From Rhodospirillales bacterium (GTDB lineage: Bacteria; Pseudomonadota; Alphaproteobacteria; Rhodospirillales; UBA2165): DNA of 11,213 nucleotides. Of this stretch, positions 1 to 7,240 are shown in pieces; the stretch's first letter is position 1; each line of letters begins with the position of its first letter. Below the pieces are notes generated by a model. That model searched no databases, had not been told where the DNA came from, and saw only the letters and a program-made list of their open reading frames with translations. The stretch covers positions 1 through 11,213 of the forward strand of contig JABMOP010000401.1 in the NCBI GenBank assembly GCA_013204125.1. The letters are read 5' to 3'. The translations under genes were made by a program, and so were the position numbers.

Positions 1-1652
1 CCGCCGGCGATCCGGAAAAGGCGAAGGCCTTGTGCTTTCCGATCATGCATATGGCCAAAAGCAATGCGCGGCTTGCCTTTGTGCTTGGCGCATCGGAACT
101 CAGTACCGGCGATGTGGTGGGCGCCCTCGATCATCTGTACCACGCCATCCGACTGGCGCCCGAAAACCCTCTGCATGTTATCCAGATTGCCGGGATTATG
201 CACAACCAGGGACTGAGCAACGAAGCGGTCCGGCTGGTCGAGCAAATATGCGAAATCCGCGGCGACGCAACCTTTCGCGCCATGGCCGCCAGTTTGCGGT
301 TGCCTGTTATCGCTCGGTCCCTGGATCATATGCGCCGGTGCCGCGCCGAATACGAGAAAGCCGTGGAGGCTTTGGAAGCCGTCGATTTGCCGGTGGATCA
401 ATCTCAGCTGCTGTTAATCAGAACCAATTTTCTATCGGTTTATCAGGGTGTGGACGACCGCATTTTTCAAGAAAAAATTGCTGCATTTTACCGCCGCCTT
501 TGCCCGGCCCTTTCCTACCGGGCGGCGCATTTGGACGAAGCGCCGGGTGGTGGCGGCAAAAAGACCATTGCCTTCATCTCTACCAATCTTCGCAATCATA
601 CGGTCGGCAAACTCTATCGCGGCATCATCCGTGAATTGGACCGGTCCCGGTTTCGCGTCATAGTTTTTGCGCCGGACGCCCCCGGCGACGAAATATCGAA
701 CGCCATTCACGCCGCCGCCGATAGCTGGCATATATTGCCGAAAGATTTGAGTGCTGCGCGCAGCACCATCGCCGCCGAGCGTCCCGATCTGATTTATTAC
801 ACCGATATCGGTATGGAACCTTTAACCTATTTCTTAGCCTTTGCACGGCTCGCGAAGGTGCAGTGCGTGAGCTGGGGGCATCCAGTGACAACCGGCATTG
901 ACGGCATTGATTATTTTATCTCATGCGCTGATCTCGAAGGAGAAGATGCAACATCGCGGTATTTAGAAAAACTGATCCAGCTATCCAGGCCGCCGACCTG
1001 CCTCTATGAATTTCAAACACCGGGCGCAGGCGAAGCGCCGACGCTGGATTTCGCCGAAGGGAAAACGCTTTATTGCTGCCCGCAGAGCCTCTTCAAAATT
1101 CACCCGGATTTTGATCAAATTCTGATCGAATTGCTGCGCCGGGACCGGGCTGGCGTCGCCGTCTTCATCGAGGGGTTGCCCGGTTGGTCCGGTATATTAA
1201 TGGATCGTTGGCGTGCCATCGATATTGATTGCGTATCGCGCATCTATTTTCTGCCCAAGCTCGACCAAGGCCCCTTTTTGGCGCTCCTTCGCGCCGCCGA
1301 TGTCATCTTGGATAGTGTCCATTTCGGTGGCGGCATTTCCAGCGCCGAAGCCATCGCCCAGGGCACGCCGATTGTTACCTGGCCGAGCCTGCCGAACCTC
1401 TATGCCCGGGTGACGCTCGGCTATTACCGGGTGATCGGCATGGAAGACTGCATCGCCGGATCAGCCGAAGAATACGTGGAACTGGCGCTGCGTCTTGGGC
1501 GCGACAAAGAATGGCGGGATGAAATATCGGCGCGCATCCGCGAGCGCAGCCCCCTTTTGTTCGAGCGAAAATTGGTTTTAGACGAATTAACGTCGTTTTT
1601 CGAAAGGGCACTAGAAATGAGCGCTACTGCCGGATATAGTGGGTCATCTTAA
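1..1652 (+). CDS. TPR-containing O-GlcNAc transferase/SPINDLY-family glycosyltransferase (5' end outside window)
   Basis: The reading frame is open from the first bases of the window, so the gene starts to the left; a TTG at 30 is only an internal codon. Residue numbers here count from that TTG. Residues 15-75 look like tetratricopeptide-type helical repeats. The catalytic part follows from about residue 178: a Rossmann-like first half opening with KTIAFISTNLRNH, then GHPVTTG (283-289), then PQSLFKIHPDFD (351-362), then LDSVHFGGGISSAEAI (427-442) leading into GTPIVTWPS. These are hallmarks of the GT41-like O-linked GlcNAc transferase/SPINDLY family, cytosolic enzymes that move a sugar from a nucleotide-sugar donor to a protein side chain. 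Donor and acceptor cannot be read from the sequence. The C-terminus is complete, ending in TAA, and a lipoprotein gene follows 73 bases later. The family call is firm; the exact reaction is open. Confidence 0.88.
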   Translation, partial: AGDPEKAKALCFPIMHMAKSNARLAFVLGASELSTGDVVGALDHLYHAIRLAPENPLHVIQIAGIMHNQGLSNEAVRLVEQICEIRGDATFRAMAASLRLPVIARSLDHMRRCRAEYEKAVEALEAVDLPVDQSQLLLIRTNFLSVYQGVDDRIFQEKIAAFYRRLCPALSYRAAHLDEAPGGGGKKTIAFISTNLRNHTVGKLYRGIIRELDRSRFRVIVFAPDAPGDEISNAIHAAADSWHILPKDLSAARSTIAAERPDLIYYTDIGMEPLTYFLAFARLAKVQCVSWGHPVTTGIDGIDYFISCADLEGEDATSRYLEKLIQLSRPPTCLYEFQTPGAGEAPTLDFAEGKTLYCCPQSLFKIHPDFDQILIELLRRDRAGVAVFIEGLPGWSGILMDRWRAIDIDCVSRIYFLPKLDQGPFLALLRAADVILDSVHFGGGISSAEAIAQGTPIVTWPSLPNLYARVTLGYYRVIGMEDCIAGSAEEYVELALRLGRDKEWRDEISARIRERSPLLFERKLVLDELTSFFERALEMSATAGYSGSS

Positions 1653-1725
1653 TTAATCCACAAGACCTAGGGGCTCAAAACCCGGGACTCGGGGGCTTGG
1701 TGATCTACGCCGGAAACCACTCATC

Positions 1726-2661
1726 ATGCGGCACGGCCCCTTTGGCATAATTTTAAGCGCGGCTCTTATAGCCGGTCTTTCCGGCTGCTCGTTCCTGTCC
1801 GGCGGCACGACCGGGATTTGGAATCTCCTCAGCCCAAACTCCGCCGCATCCAATTCTCCAAAATCAAAAGGGCCCGAAGTGGTGGTCGAAGAGCCGTCGA
1901 TCAATCGCCCGGAAGCCATCGGCAAGGTGTCAATAAGAAAATTATCTCATAAACAAGATGCACCGCCCGGCGGCGTTGCCGGTATTCCGTTAATTGGGCC
2001 GATCCTTGCCGTTTTATTCGGCGCCGAGGCTTTGCCCCAAGACGAAGAAACGGCGGTTGCAGAAACCACGCCAGCGGTTGCGCCAAACTTGAAAATCACG
2101 GCCCCGGCGCAGCCGATCCAGCCGGTGCAACAAGCGGCGCTTCGTACCGGCCCGCTACCCGCCCTTGACCGTCGCCCGCCGCGGCTCAAAGTCCATTTCG
2201 TGCACCAAGGCCGGCTTCGCGCCTATGCGTCGCGCATCACCATTCGCGGTACCGTCGAAGATGACAGCGGCATCGCCCTCGTGACCGTCAATGGCTACAC
2301 CGCCCTTATCCAGGGGCGCAGCTTCTCAAAGCGTATTCGCGTTCCGGTCGGCACCCAGCGGTCCGTGGTGCAGGCCTTGGACGTCCACGGCAATGCGTCC
2401 TTCGTTCAATTCGACATCATCCGCCGCGACGGTCGCGATGGGCGTGGGCCGATCCGCGCCAGCGATACCAGCCTCAAATTTGGCAACCCGGAAACACCGC
2501 CGCTCAAAGTCCAAAGTCTCCGCGATATCCAAGAACCCGGAATTTATATGGTGTTGATGCAAGGCACGCCGGCCATGCACATCATTCGCATGCCGAACAT
2601 CGACGCCTGCAACAAGACCGTCGAGTTTTCCGAAAATGCGAGCTGCACGATTTATCGGTGA
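1726..2661 (+). CDS. Putative lipoprotein with bacterial Ig-like domain, unknown function
   Basis: A 311-residue protein of no family I recognise by name. Residues 5-20 form a hydrophobic signal segment ending in the lipobox L-S-G-C, with the lipidated cysteine at 21, so an anchored envelope lipoprotein is likely. Then come a low-complexity Pro/Ala-rich linker (about 40-150), interrupted by a hydrophobic patch (83-99), and an Ig-like beta fold at about 168-232. The fold shows the usual pattern of I-x-G-x-V-x-D-D-S-G-I-x-x-V-x-V-N-G and later A-L-D-V-x-G-N. The C-terminal 40 residues hold two cysteines, 295 and 307, which could form a disulfide. The ATG has only a weak GGA ribosome-binding signal. 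The gene follows the glycosyltransferase on the same strand and may be co-transcribed with it. A broken copy of its last codons lies at the right end of the window. Confidence 0.8.
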   Translation: MRHGPFGIILSAALIAGLSGCSFLSGGTTGIWNLLSPNSAASNSPKSKGPEVVVEEPSINRPEAIGKVSIRKLSHKQDAPPGGVAGIPLIGPILAVLFGAEALPQDEETAVAETTPAVAPNLKITAPAQPIQPVQQAALRTGPLPALDRRPPRLKVHFVHQGRLRAYASRITIRGTVEDDSGIALVTVNGYTALIQGRSFSKRIRVPVGTQRSVVQALDVHGNASFVQFDIIRRDGRDGRGPIRASDTSLKFGNPETPPLKVQSLRDIQEPGIYMVLMQGTPAMHIIRMPNIDACNKTVEFSENASCTIYR

Positions 2662-2829
2662 TGGCGGCGGGGGAAAGAAACTGGTACCGCCGGTAGAGGT
2701 CTAACCTAAGATTCCCGCATTTTGAATGCGGTACGACAACCGAACCTATTCAAATGGTTGACGTCGCCGTTCACAATATCCGGTGTGGGTAGATCAATAT
2801 ATTTTGAAGACGGGTAGTAATGGGTCAAT

Positions 2830-3732
2830 TTAATCCGGCGTGGCCGGATTATAGTTTTTCATAATCCGCGAAAGGTCGTCTTGCCATTGCATCGGTTCAA
2901 GCTCAAACACACCGCGCCATTTATCAACATTGAGTTTCGAGTGTTGGGGTCTTTTTACAGCTGACGGATAAGCATCGGATGGGATTGCCTTAAGGGATTT
3001 TGTTTTTATCTGAAATTTACCGATCTTCATTAACCGTAGAATTTCGGCGGCGAACTCGAACCAGGAAGCTTCTCCATGACATCCAAGATGATAAAGGCCG
3101 CCTTTTGTGCCGAAAAAAGTCGCCGGATTATTGTCGCATTTCTGCAAAAGCCGCTGCATCATTTCGGCAACTAAATTGGCCGAAATCGGCACACCCCTTT
3201 GGTCATCAACGACCGAAACTTCTTGTTTATTTTTGAATTGATCCACCATGCGAGAGAGAAAGCTGGCGGGGTCATCGGAATAAAGCCAGCCAATGCGAAG
3301 GATGATATGGGATGCGCCCGCCTCGCCTATGGCCAATTCGCCGGCCAATTTGCTTCTCCCATATTCATTTTGGGGGTTGGGTTTATCGGTTTCGGAATAG
3401 GGCGTTGATTGGCGACCGTCGAATACGTAATCGGTGGAGAAATGGATCAGAGCGGCATTTGACTGGGCGGCCTCGATCGCGATGTTCATTGGGCCAACCA
3501 CGTTCGATAGGTGGCAAATGTCCGGTTCGGTTTCTGCTTTGTCTACTTGGGTATAGGCGGCTGCATTAATGACAATATCCGGCGTTGTTTGATCGATCGC
3601 GCGTTTCACTTGCGCCCGGTCTGAAATGTCGCAGGCGACCCGGTCAAAGGAGGCGACAGATCCAACCGAGGCCAGTTGCCGTTCCAAGCATCTTCCCAAT
3701 TGTCCATTTTTGCCGAATAAAACAATCTTCAT
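2830..3732 (-). CDS. rfbD: dTDP-4-dehydrorhamnose reductase (RmlD)
   Basis: Last step of dTDP-L-rhamnose synthesis: NAD(P)H-dependent reduction of dTDP-4-dehydro-L-rhamnose. The 300-residue length is normal for the family. Visible motifs are the N-terminal nucleotide-binding GKNGQLG (7-13), the RmlD-typical NAAAYTQVDKAE (56-67), STDYVFDG (99-106) and the short-chain dehydrogenase catalytic pair Y124-x3-K128 in EYGRSK. The N-terminus MKIVLFGKNGQLG matches the usual start of the family. The ATG lies only 2 bases after the rfbC stop and has no clear Shine-Dalgarno sequence, so translation is probably coupled to rfbC. It is the last gene of the minus-strand cassette, and its final codons lie inside a perfect inverted repeat. 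The assignment is secure. Confidence 0.95.
   Translation of the reverse strand: MKIVLFGKNGQLGRCLERQLASVGSVASFDRVACDISDRAQVKRAIDQTTPDIVINAAAYTQVDKAETEPDICHLSNVVGPMNIAIEAAQSNAALIHFSTDYVFDGRQSTPYSETDKPNPQNEYGRSKLAGELAIGEAGASHIILRIGWLYSDDPASFLSRMVDQFKNKQEVSVVDDQRGVPISANLVAEMMQRLLQKCDNNPATFFGTKGGLYHLGCHGEASWFEFAAEILRLMKIGKFQIKTKSLKAIPSDAYPSAVKRPQHSKLNVDKWRGVFELEPMQWQDDLSRIMKNYNPATPD
2831..2858 (+). terminator. Plus-strand intrinsic-terminator-like hairpin spanning the rfbD stop
   Basis: Bases 2831-2839 (TAATCCGGC) and 2843-2851 (GCCGGATTA) form a perfect 9-bp stem around a 3-base GTG loop. On the plus strand a TAG and then TTTTT follow, as expected for a Rho-independent terminator stopping transcription from the lipoprotein gene. 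On the minus strand the hairpin includes the rfbD stop codon and no T-run follows it, so it should act mainly on plus-strand transcripts. It could still protect the 3' end of the rhamnose mRNA. Confidence 0.6.
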
Positions 3733-3734
3733 GG

Positions 3735-4286
3735 TTAGGGCCGGAATTGGGGCAAGACGGCGGCCGCCGCCAAGGCCGGGGCATCTAAGTCCTTGCCGAC
3801 AAGAATGGGGTCCGTGGTTGGCCAGTCGATGCCGATATCGGGATCATCCCAGCGAATTACGCGTTCGGATTCCGGCGCCCAATATTCGGTTACTTTGTAT
3901 ATGACATCCGCACTATCCGAGAGGACGACAAAACCATGGGCGAACCCTTCAGGGACCCACAGCATGTTGCCGGCAGCATCGCTCAATTCCAAGCCCACCC
4001 AATTGCCAAAATGGGGGGAGCCTTGCCTGATATCGACGGCAACATCGAAGATTTCACCCCGGACAACTTGAATGAGTTTTCCTTGCGCACAAGGCTCCTG
4101 AAAATGTAACCCCCGTAAGACACCCTTCTCCGATCTGGAAAGGTTATCTTGGACAAAAATTTTATCGATACCGATCGCTTCAAATTTTTTCTGTTGATAA
4201 ACCTCCCGAAAATATCCGCGGCGATCATTGAAGGTTTGAGCCTTGATTTCGAGAACGCCGGGCAAGTTTGTCTCGTACGCTTCCAT
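3735..4286 (-). CDS. rfbC: dTDP-4-dehydrorhamnose 3,5-epimerase (RmlC)
   Basis: Epimerises dTDP-4-keto-6-deoxy-glucose at C3 and C5, the third step to dTDP-L-rhamnose. From ATG 4286 the product has 183 residues, the normal size for this cupin enzyme. It shows ETNLPGVLEI at the N-terminus, DRRGYFREVY (21-30), the signature RGLHFQ (58-63) with the expected catalytic histidine 61, GKLIQVVRGEIFDVAVDIR (69-87) and WVPEGFAHGF (110-119). An in-frame ATG at 4322 would add 12 residues overlapping rfbA. I prefer 4286 because known RmlC proteins begin just before the ETNLPG-type segment and because it starts 4 bases after the rfbA stop, which suits translational coupling. Neither start has a strong ribosome-binding site. 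The gene lies third of the four rml genes. Confidence 0.93.
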   Translation of the reverse strand: MEAYETNLPGVLEIKAQTFNDRRGYFREVYQQKKFEAIGIDKIFVQDNLSRSEKGVLRGLHFQEPCAQGKLIQVVRGEIFDVAVDIRQGSPHFGNWVGLELSDAAGNMLWVPEGFAHGFVVLSDSADVIYKVTEYWAPESERVIRWDDPDIGIDWPTTDPILVGKDLDAPALAAAAVLPQFRP

Positions 4287-4290
4287 CGGT

Positions 4291-5154
4291 TCAATCGCCC
4301 AGTGACAAAATGTAGCGGCCATAGGCGGATTTATTCAACTCCTGCCCTAACGAATTCAGTTGTACCGACGTTATCCAACCCATGCGCCAGGCGACCTCTT
4401 CAATGCAGCCAATCCTAACTCCCTGGCGCCGTTCAATGGTTGCAATAAAATTGGCAGCTTCCAAAAGATCCGTCTCGGTTCCGGCGTCGAGCCACGCATA
4501 TCCACGGTTCAATTGCTGAACTTCAAGCCGACCGCGCTGCAAATATATTTGGTTGATTTCCGTAATTTCCAATTCGCCGCGTGCCGATGGGGCAAGCTCT
4601 TTGGCAATCCCGATAACATCATTTGGATAGTAATAAAGCCCGGTGACCGCGAGAGAGGATTTAGGGACTGCCGGTTTCTCTTCGATCGAAACAGCCTTGC
4701 CCGATGGGTCTAATTCAATGACCCCGTAGTCGCCGGGATTTTTGACATGATAGGAAAATATCACGGCTTCTGTTTTTTCCGAGGCGGCTTGTAGCCGACT
4801 GGCCAATCCGTCGCCGAAAAATATATTATCGCCCAATATGAGCGCCACAGGATCATTGCCTATGAAATCATCGCCAATGATAAATGCCTCGGCAATACCA
4901 GCGGGTTCGGCTTGAGGTGCATAATTAATTTCAAGTCCGAGTTTGCTTCCATCGCCAAAAAGATTTTGAAAATGGGGCAAATCATTAGGGCCCGAAATAA
5001 TTAGAATTTCCTTGATATCGGAAAGCATCAATGTCGACAGACCATAGTAAATCATCGGTTTGTCGAATACTGGTAGTAGCTGTTTGCTGACTGGATAGGT
5101 AAGAGGATAGAGCCTGGAACCTGTTCCGCCTGCCAGAATTATTCCTTTGCGCAT
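4291..5154 (-). CDS. rfbA: Glucose-1-phosphate thymidylyltransferase (RmlA)
   Basis: First step of dTDP-L-rhamnose synthesis: glucose-1-phosphate plus dTTP gives dTDP-glucose and pyrophosphate. The 287 residues match the usual length of about 290. The nucleotidyltransferase motif GGTGSRLYPLT (9-19) is followed by SKQLLPVFDKPM (23-34), QAEPAGIAEAF (81-91), LGDN (107-110), EEKP (158-161), ELEITEIN (194-201) and WLDAGT (221-226). These are the metal, dTTP and sugar-phosphate contacts of the family. The C-terminal tail (QGVRIGCIEEVAWRMGWI) is the usual extension seen in RmlA. The ATG lies 17 bases after the rfbB stop, with a purine-rich AAAGAAAGA just upstream as a likely ribosome-binding site. 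No missing residues were seen. Confidence 0.96.
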   Translation of the reverse strand: MRKGIILAGGTGSRLYPLTYPVSKQLLPVFDKPMIYYGLSTLMLSDIKEILIISGPNDLPHFQNLFGDGSKLGLEINYAPQAEPAGIAEAFIIGDDFIGNDPVALILGDNIFFGDGLASRLQAASEKTEAVIFSYHVKNPGDYGVIELDPSGKAVSIEEKPAVPKSSLAVTGLYYYPNDVIGIAKELAPSARGELEITEINQIYLQRGRLEVQQLNRGYAWLDAGTETDLLEAANFIATIERRQGVRIGCIEEVAWRMGWITSVQLNSLGQELNKSAYGRYILSLGD

Positions 5155-5171
5155 AACGTCTTTCTTTGCAT

Positions 5172-6227
5172 CTATTTTTTAGGGGCGCCCAATCGGGTCA
5201 ATTCGTATTGTTTGCCGACAATCGGTTCCCACCAAATTTTGTTATCAATATACCAATCGATGACGCCGACCAATCCTGCGTTCAAATCCGTTATACATTT
5301 CCAGCCAAGCGAAGTCTTTGCTTTGGAACAATCCATAGAATATCGTAGATCATGGCCCGGACGATCCTGGACAAACTCAATTTTTTCCAAAAAATTTTTA
5401 TTCGGCTCATTTGCGCTGTGACTATTTAATGCTTGGCAAATAAACTTTACCAACTCGACATTTTCCAGCTCTTCGCCGCTCCCAATATTGTAGGATTGGC
5501 CTGGTTTTCCCCGATCGAGTACCGCGATTATACCCGCTACGTGATCATTTACCGCGATCCATTCTCTGACCTGCTTTCCATCGCCGTAGACCGGTAACGA
5601 TTGTCCGGACAGCGCTCTCAAGATCATTAAAGGTATCAGCTTTTCCGGGAATTGCCGGGGGCCATAGGTGTTGCTGCCGTGGGTGGTCAAAGTCGGAAGG
5701 CCATAAGTTCGATTGTAAGATCGGACCAGATGATCGGCGGCGGCTTTGGAGGCGGCATAGGGAGAATTGGGTTTAAACGGCGCGCTTTCAGTGGCTGCCC
5801 CGCTGTCGATTGAACCATACACTTCATCGGTTGAGACTTGAAGATAGCGGAATGATTTTTGCTGAAGCTGGGTCATTGACTGCCAATATTTCAGGCCCGC
5901 ATGCAAAAGATTATTGGTGCCCGAAATGTTGGTATCAATAAAATCCGACGGTCGGTCTATGGATCGGTCCACATGGGTTTCAGCCGCGACATTAATAAAT
6001 GCTTGGGGTTGGTGCTTATCGATCAGAAAGGAAACGATATGGGGGTCGCAGATTGAGCCTTCAACAAAAATTAAATTTTGGTTACCAGCCGAACCGGCAA
6101 GGTTTTCACGTCTGCCGGAATAGGTAAGGGCATCAAGGACAACGACGGTGTCGTACCGTTGAAGCAGATCTTCGACTAGTTTCGAACCGATAAATCCGGC
6201 ACCGCCCGTTACTAGATAAATCGCCAA
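5172..6227 (-). CDS. rfbB: dTDP-glucose 4,6-dehydratase (RmlB), probable TTG start
   Basis: Second step of the pathway: NAD-dependent dehydration of dTDP-glucose to dTDP-4-keto-6-deoxyglucose. Numbered from TTG 6227 (351 residues), the protein has the NAD-binding TGGAGFIG (7-14), VSTDEVYGS (131-139) with catalytic D134-E135, the Y157-x3-K161 pair in SPYAASK, RQFPEKLIPL (191-200), and DRPGHDLRYSMD (288-299). All are canonical. No in-frame ATG lies upstream of the first motif. A TTG at 6275 would add 16 residues not expected in the family, while the TTG at 6227 puts the glycine motif where RmlB normally has it and has a GAGAA element about 5 bases upstream. The start stays uncertain, with 6275 the alternative. 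The gene follows the GT2 gene in the same direction. Confidence 0.94.
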   Translation of the reverse strand: MAIYLVTGGAGFIGSKLVEDLLQRYDTVVVLDALTYSGRRENLAGSAGNQNLIFVEGSICDPHIVSFLIDKHQPQAFINVAAETHVDRSIDRPSDFIDTNISGTNNLLHAGLKYWQSMTQLQQKSFRYLQVSTDEVYGSIDSGAATESAPFKPNSPYAASKAAADHLVRSYNRTYGLPTLTTHGSNTYGPRQFPEKLIPLMILRALSGQSLPVYGDGKQVREWIAVNDHVAGIIAVLDRGKPGQSYNIGSGEELENVELVKFICQALNSHSANEPNKNFLEKIEFVQDRPGHDLRYSMDCSKAKTSLGWKCITDLNAGLVGVIDWYIDNKIWWEPIVGKQYELTRLGAPKK

Positions 6228-6298
6228 TCTATTCTCAATCCAACTTTGATCTGATTCATTTGAATAGTATGCCAAATTTCCAAAATGTAATAATGGTT

Positions 6299-6327
6299 AA
6301 AAATTCGAGCTCGAGATTACTCGATTT
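6299..6327 (-). terminator. Possible weak terminator or attenuator between the GT2 gene and rfbB
   Basis: On the minus strand AAATCGAG (6327-6320) can pair with CTCGAATTT (6309-6301), with one bulged base, around a 10-base loop, and the 3' arm runs into TTTTT. The GT2 stop codon (6319-6317) lies in the loop. The core also holds a 10-bp palindrome, TCGAGCTCGA (6305-6314). The stem is AT-rich and short, so full termination is doubtful. Partial attenuation of rfbB is possible. Confidence 0.3.
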
Positions 6328-7240
6328 CAGCACGCCCGGAAGGGTTCGTTGGTGGCGCCGTCAGGCGAGACCGCTTGGGTATGTGCCCAACCAGATAGGC
6401 AATGCAGCCGGCGGTTAGGGCGCCGTCACGGATGAACCGTTTTCTGTCGAGCACCAGAGCATAAAACAGAGATTTGGGAAAATTAACACTCAAAAACCTG
6501 AGCGCCTGTTTCAGCATCGTGGACCTATCTAGATTCTTCTCCAAGACGTACAGGGTGCTCCAGGCAAAATTCCAATCTTTTCGCCAATGCTGTTTTGGCG
6601 ATACGCCGCCCGTAGACAGATTGTTAAGGTGGCGCACAATGACGGAGGGAACACATATGATGCTGTGGCCGGCGCGGGTGATGCGATGGCAGATATCCAA
6701 ATCTTCTTGATAAAGGAATATGTTTTCGTCGAACCCCCCGATACCCTGTAGAAGCTTGGCTCGGCAAAGATTGACCGTACCTGGCATGAACCAGCTGCAA
6801 AAATCGCCTTCGGGGCTGAAGTCTGCTTTGCCGTGGATGTGCTCTGCCGGTCCTTTGACCCAGTTTTCCAGGCCGTGTCGGGGGACATCCAGCTGAGGAG
6901 AGACGATGGCGGCGCCCTCATATTTTATTAAAGCGTCATAAAGCCCTCTCACATCTTTGACTGTGACTTCTGAATCCGGATTAACGATGAGCAAATAGGG
7001 CGTTTCAACTTTAAACAAACCGGCATTCACACCGCCGCCATATCCTTTGTTGGTTTCATTTTGAACGATGGTGACGCCGGGCAAGGCCCCTCTTATGATA
7101 TCGACCGAATTGTCGGTGCTGGCATTGTCGACGACGATCACCTGCTTCGCGCCCATCAATGGCGCAAGGCAATTGGTGATAACGTCCTTCGAGTTGTAAC
7201 AGACCGAGAGAACGGTGATTTCGTCCAGAAAGGAAGCCAT
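6317..7240 (-). CDS. GT2-family glycosyltransferase, WbbL-like probable rhamnosyltransferase
   Basis: A 307-residue inverting GT-A glycosyltransferase, probably acting at the inner membrane on a lipid-linked glycan. Visible are the N-terminal ITVLSVCYNS strand, VVDNASTDNS (36-45), NKGYGGGVNAG (64-74), NPDSE (87-91) at the place of the metal-binding DxD, and GGFDENIFLYQEDLDICHR (168-186) with the catalytic-type E179-D180 pair. This pattern matches WbbL/rhamnosyltransferase members of GT2. Its position as first gene of an rml cassette supports dTDP-L-rhamnose as donor, but that is inference; the acceptor is unknown. The C-terminal 60 residues (KSLFYALVLDRKRF onward) are moderately hydrophobic and may touch the membrane. 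The start is ATG 7240; an in-frame TGA lies seven codons upstream (7261-7259). I see no clear Shine-Dalgarno sequence. Confidence 0.87.
   Translation of the reverse strand: MASFLDEITVLSVCYNSKDVITNCLAPLMGAKQVIVVDNASTDNSVDIIRGALPGVTIVQNETNKGYGGGVNAGLFKVETPYLLIVNPDSEVTVKDVRGLYDALIKYEGAAIVSPQLDVPRHGLENWVKGPAEHIHGKADFSPEGDFCSWFMPGTVNLCRAKLLQGIGGFDENIFLYQEDLDICHRITRAGHSIICVPSVIVRHLNNLSTGGVSPKQHWRKDWNFAWSTLYVLEKNLDRSTMLKQALRFLSVNFPKSLFYALVLDRKRFIRDGALTAGCIAYLVGHIPKRSRLTAPPTNPSGRAEIE

Noticed and set aside
1660..1700. GC-rich stretch with a short CCCG/CGGG pairing between the glycosyltransferase and lipoprotein genes
   Set aside because: The stem is only 4 bp and no T-run follows, so it is not a credible terminator.
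2715..2731. Perfect 7-bp inverted repeat CCGCATT/AATGCGG with TTG loop after the lipoprotein gene
   Set aside because: No T-run follows on the plus strand, and a better terminator-like hairpin lies at 2831-2858. It could be an RNA processing structure, but nothing supports a role.
4287..4322. Upstream ATG at 4322 as start of rfbC
   Set aside because: It would add 12 residues absent from typical RmlC proteins and overlap rfbA; ATG 4286 gives the normal N-terminus.
6305..6314. 10-bp palindrome TCGAGCTCGA as an operator site
   Set aside because: A single short palindrome just after a stop codon has no partner site or promoter next to it; it is better explained as part of the hairpin at 6299-6327.
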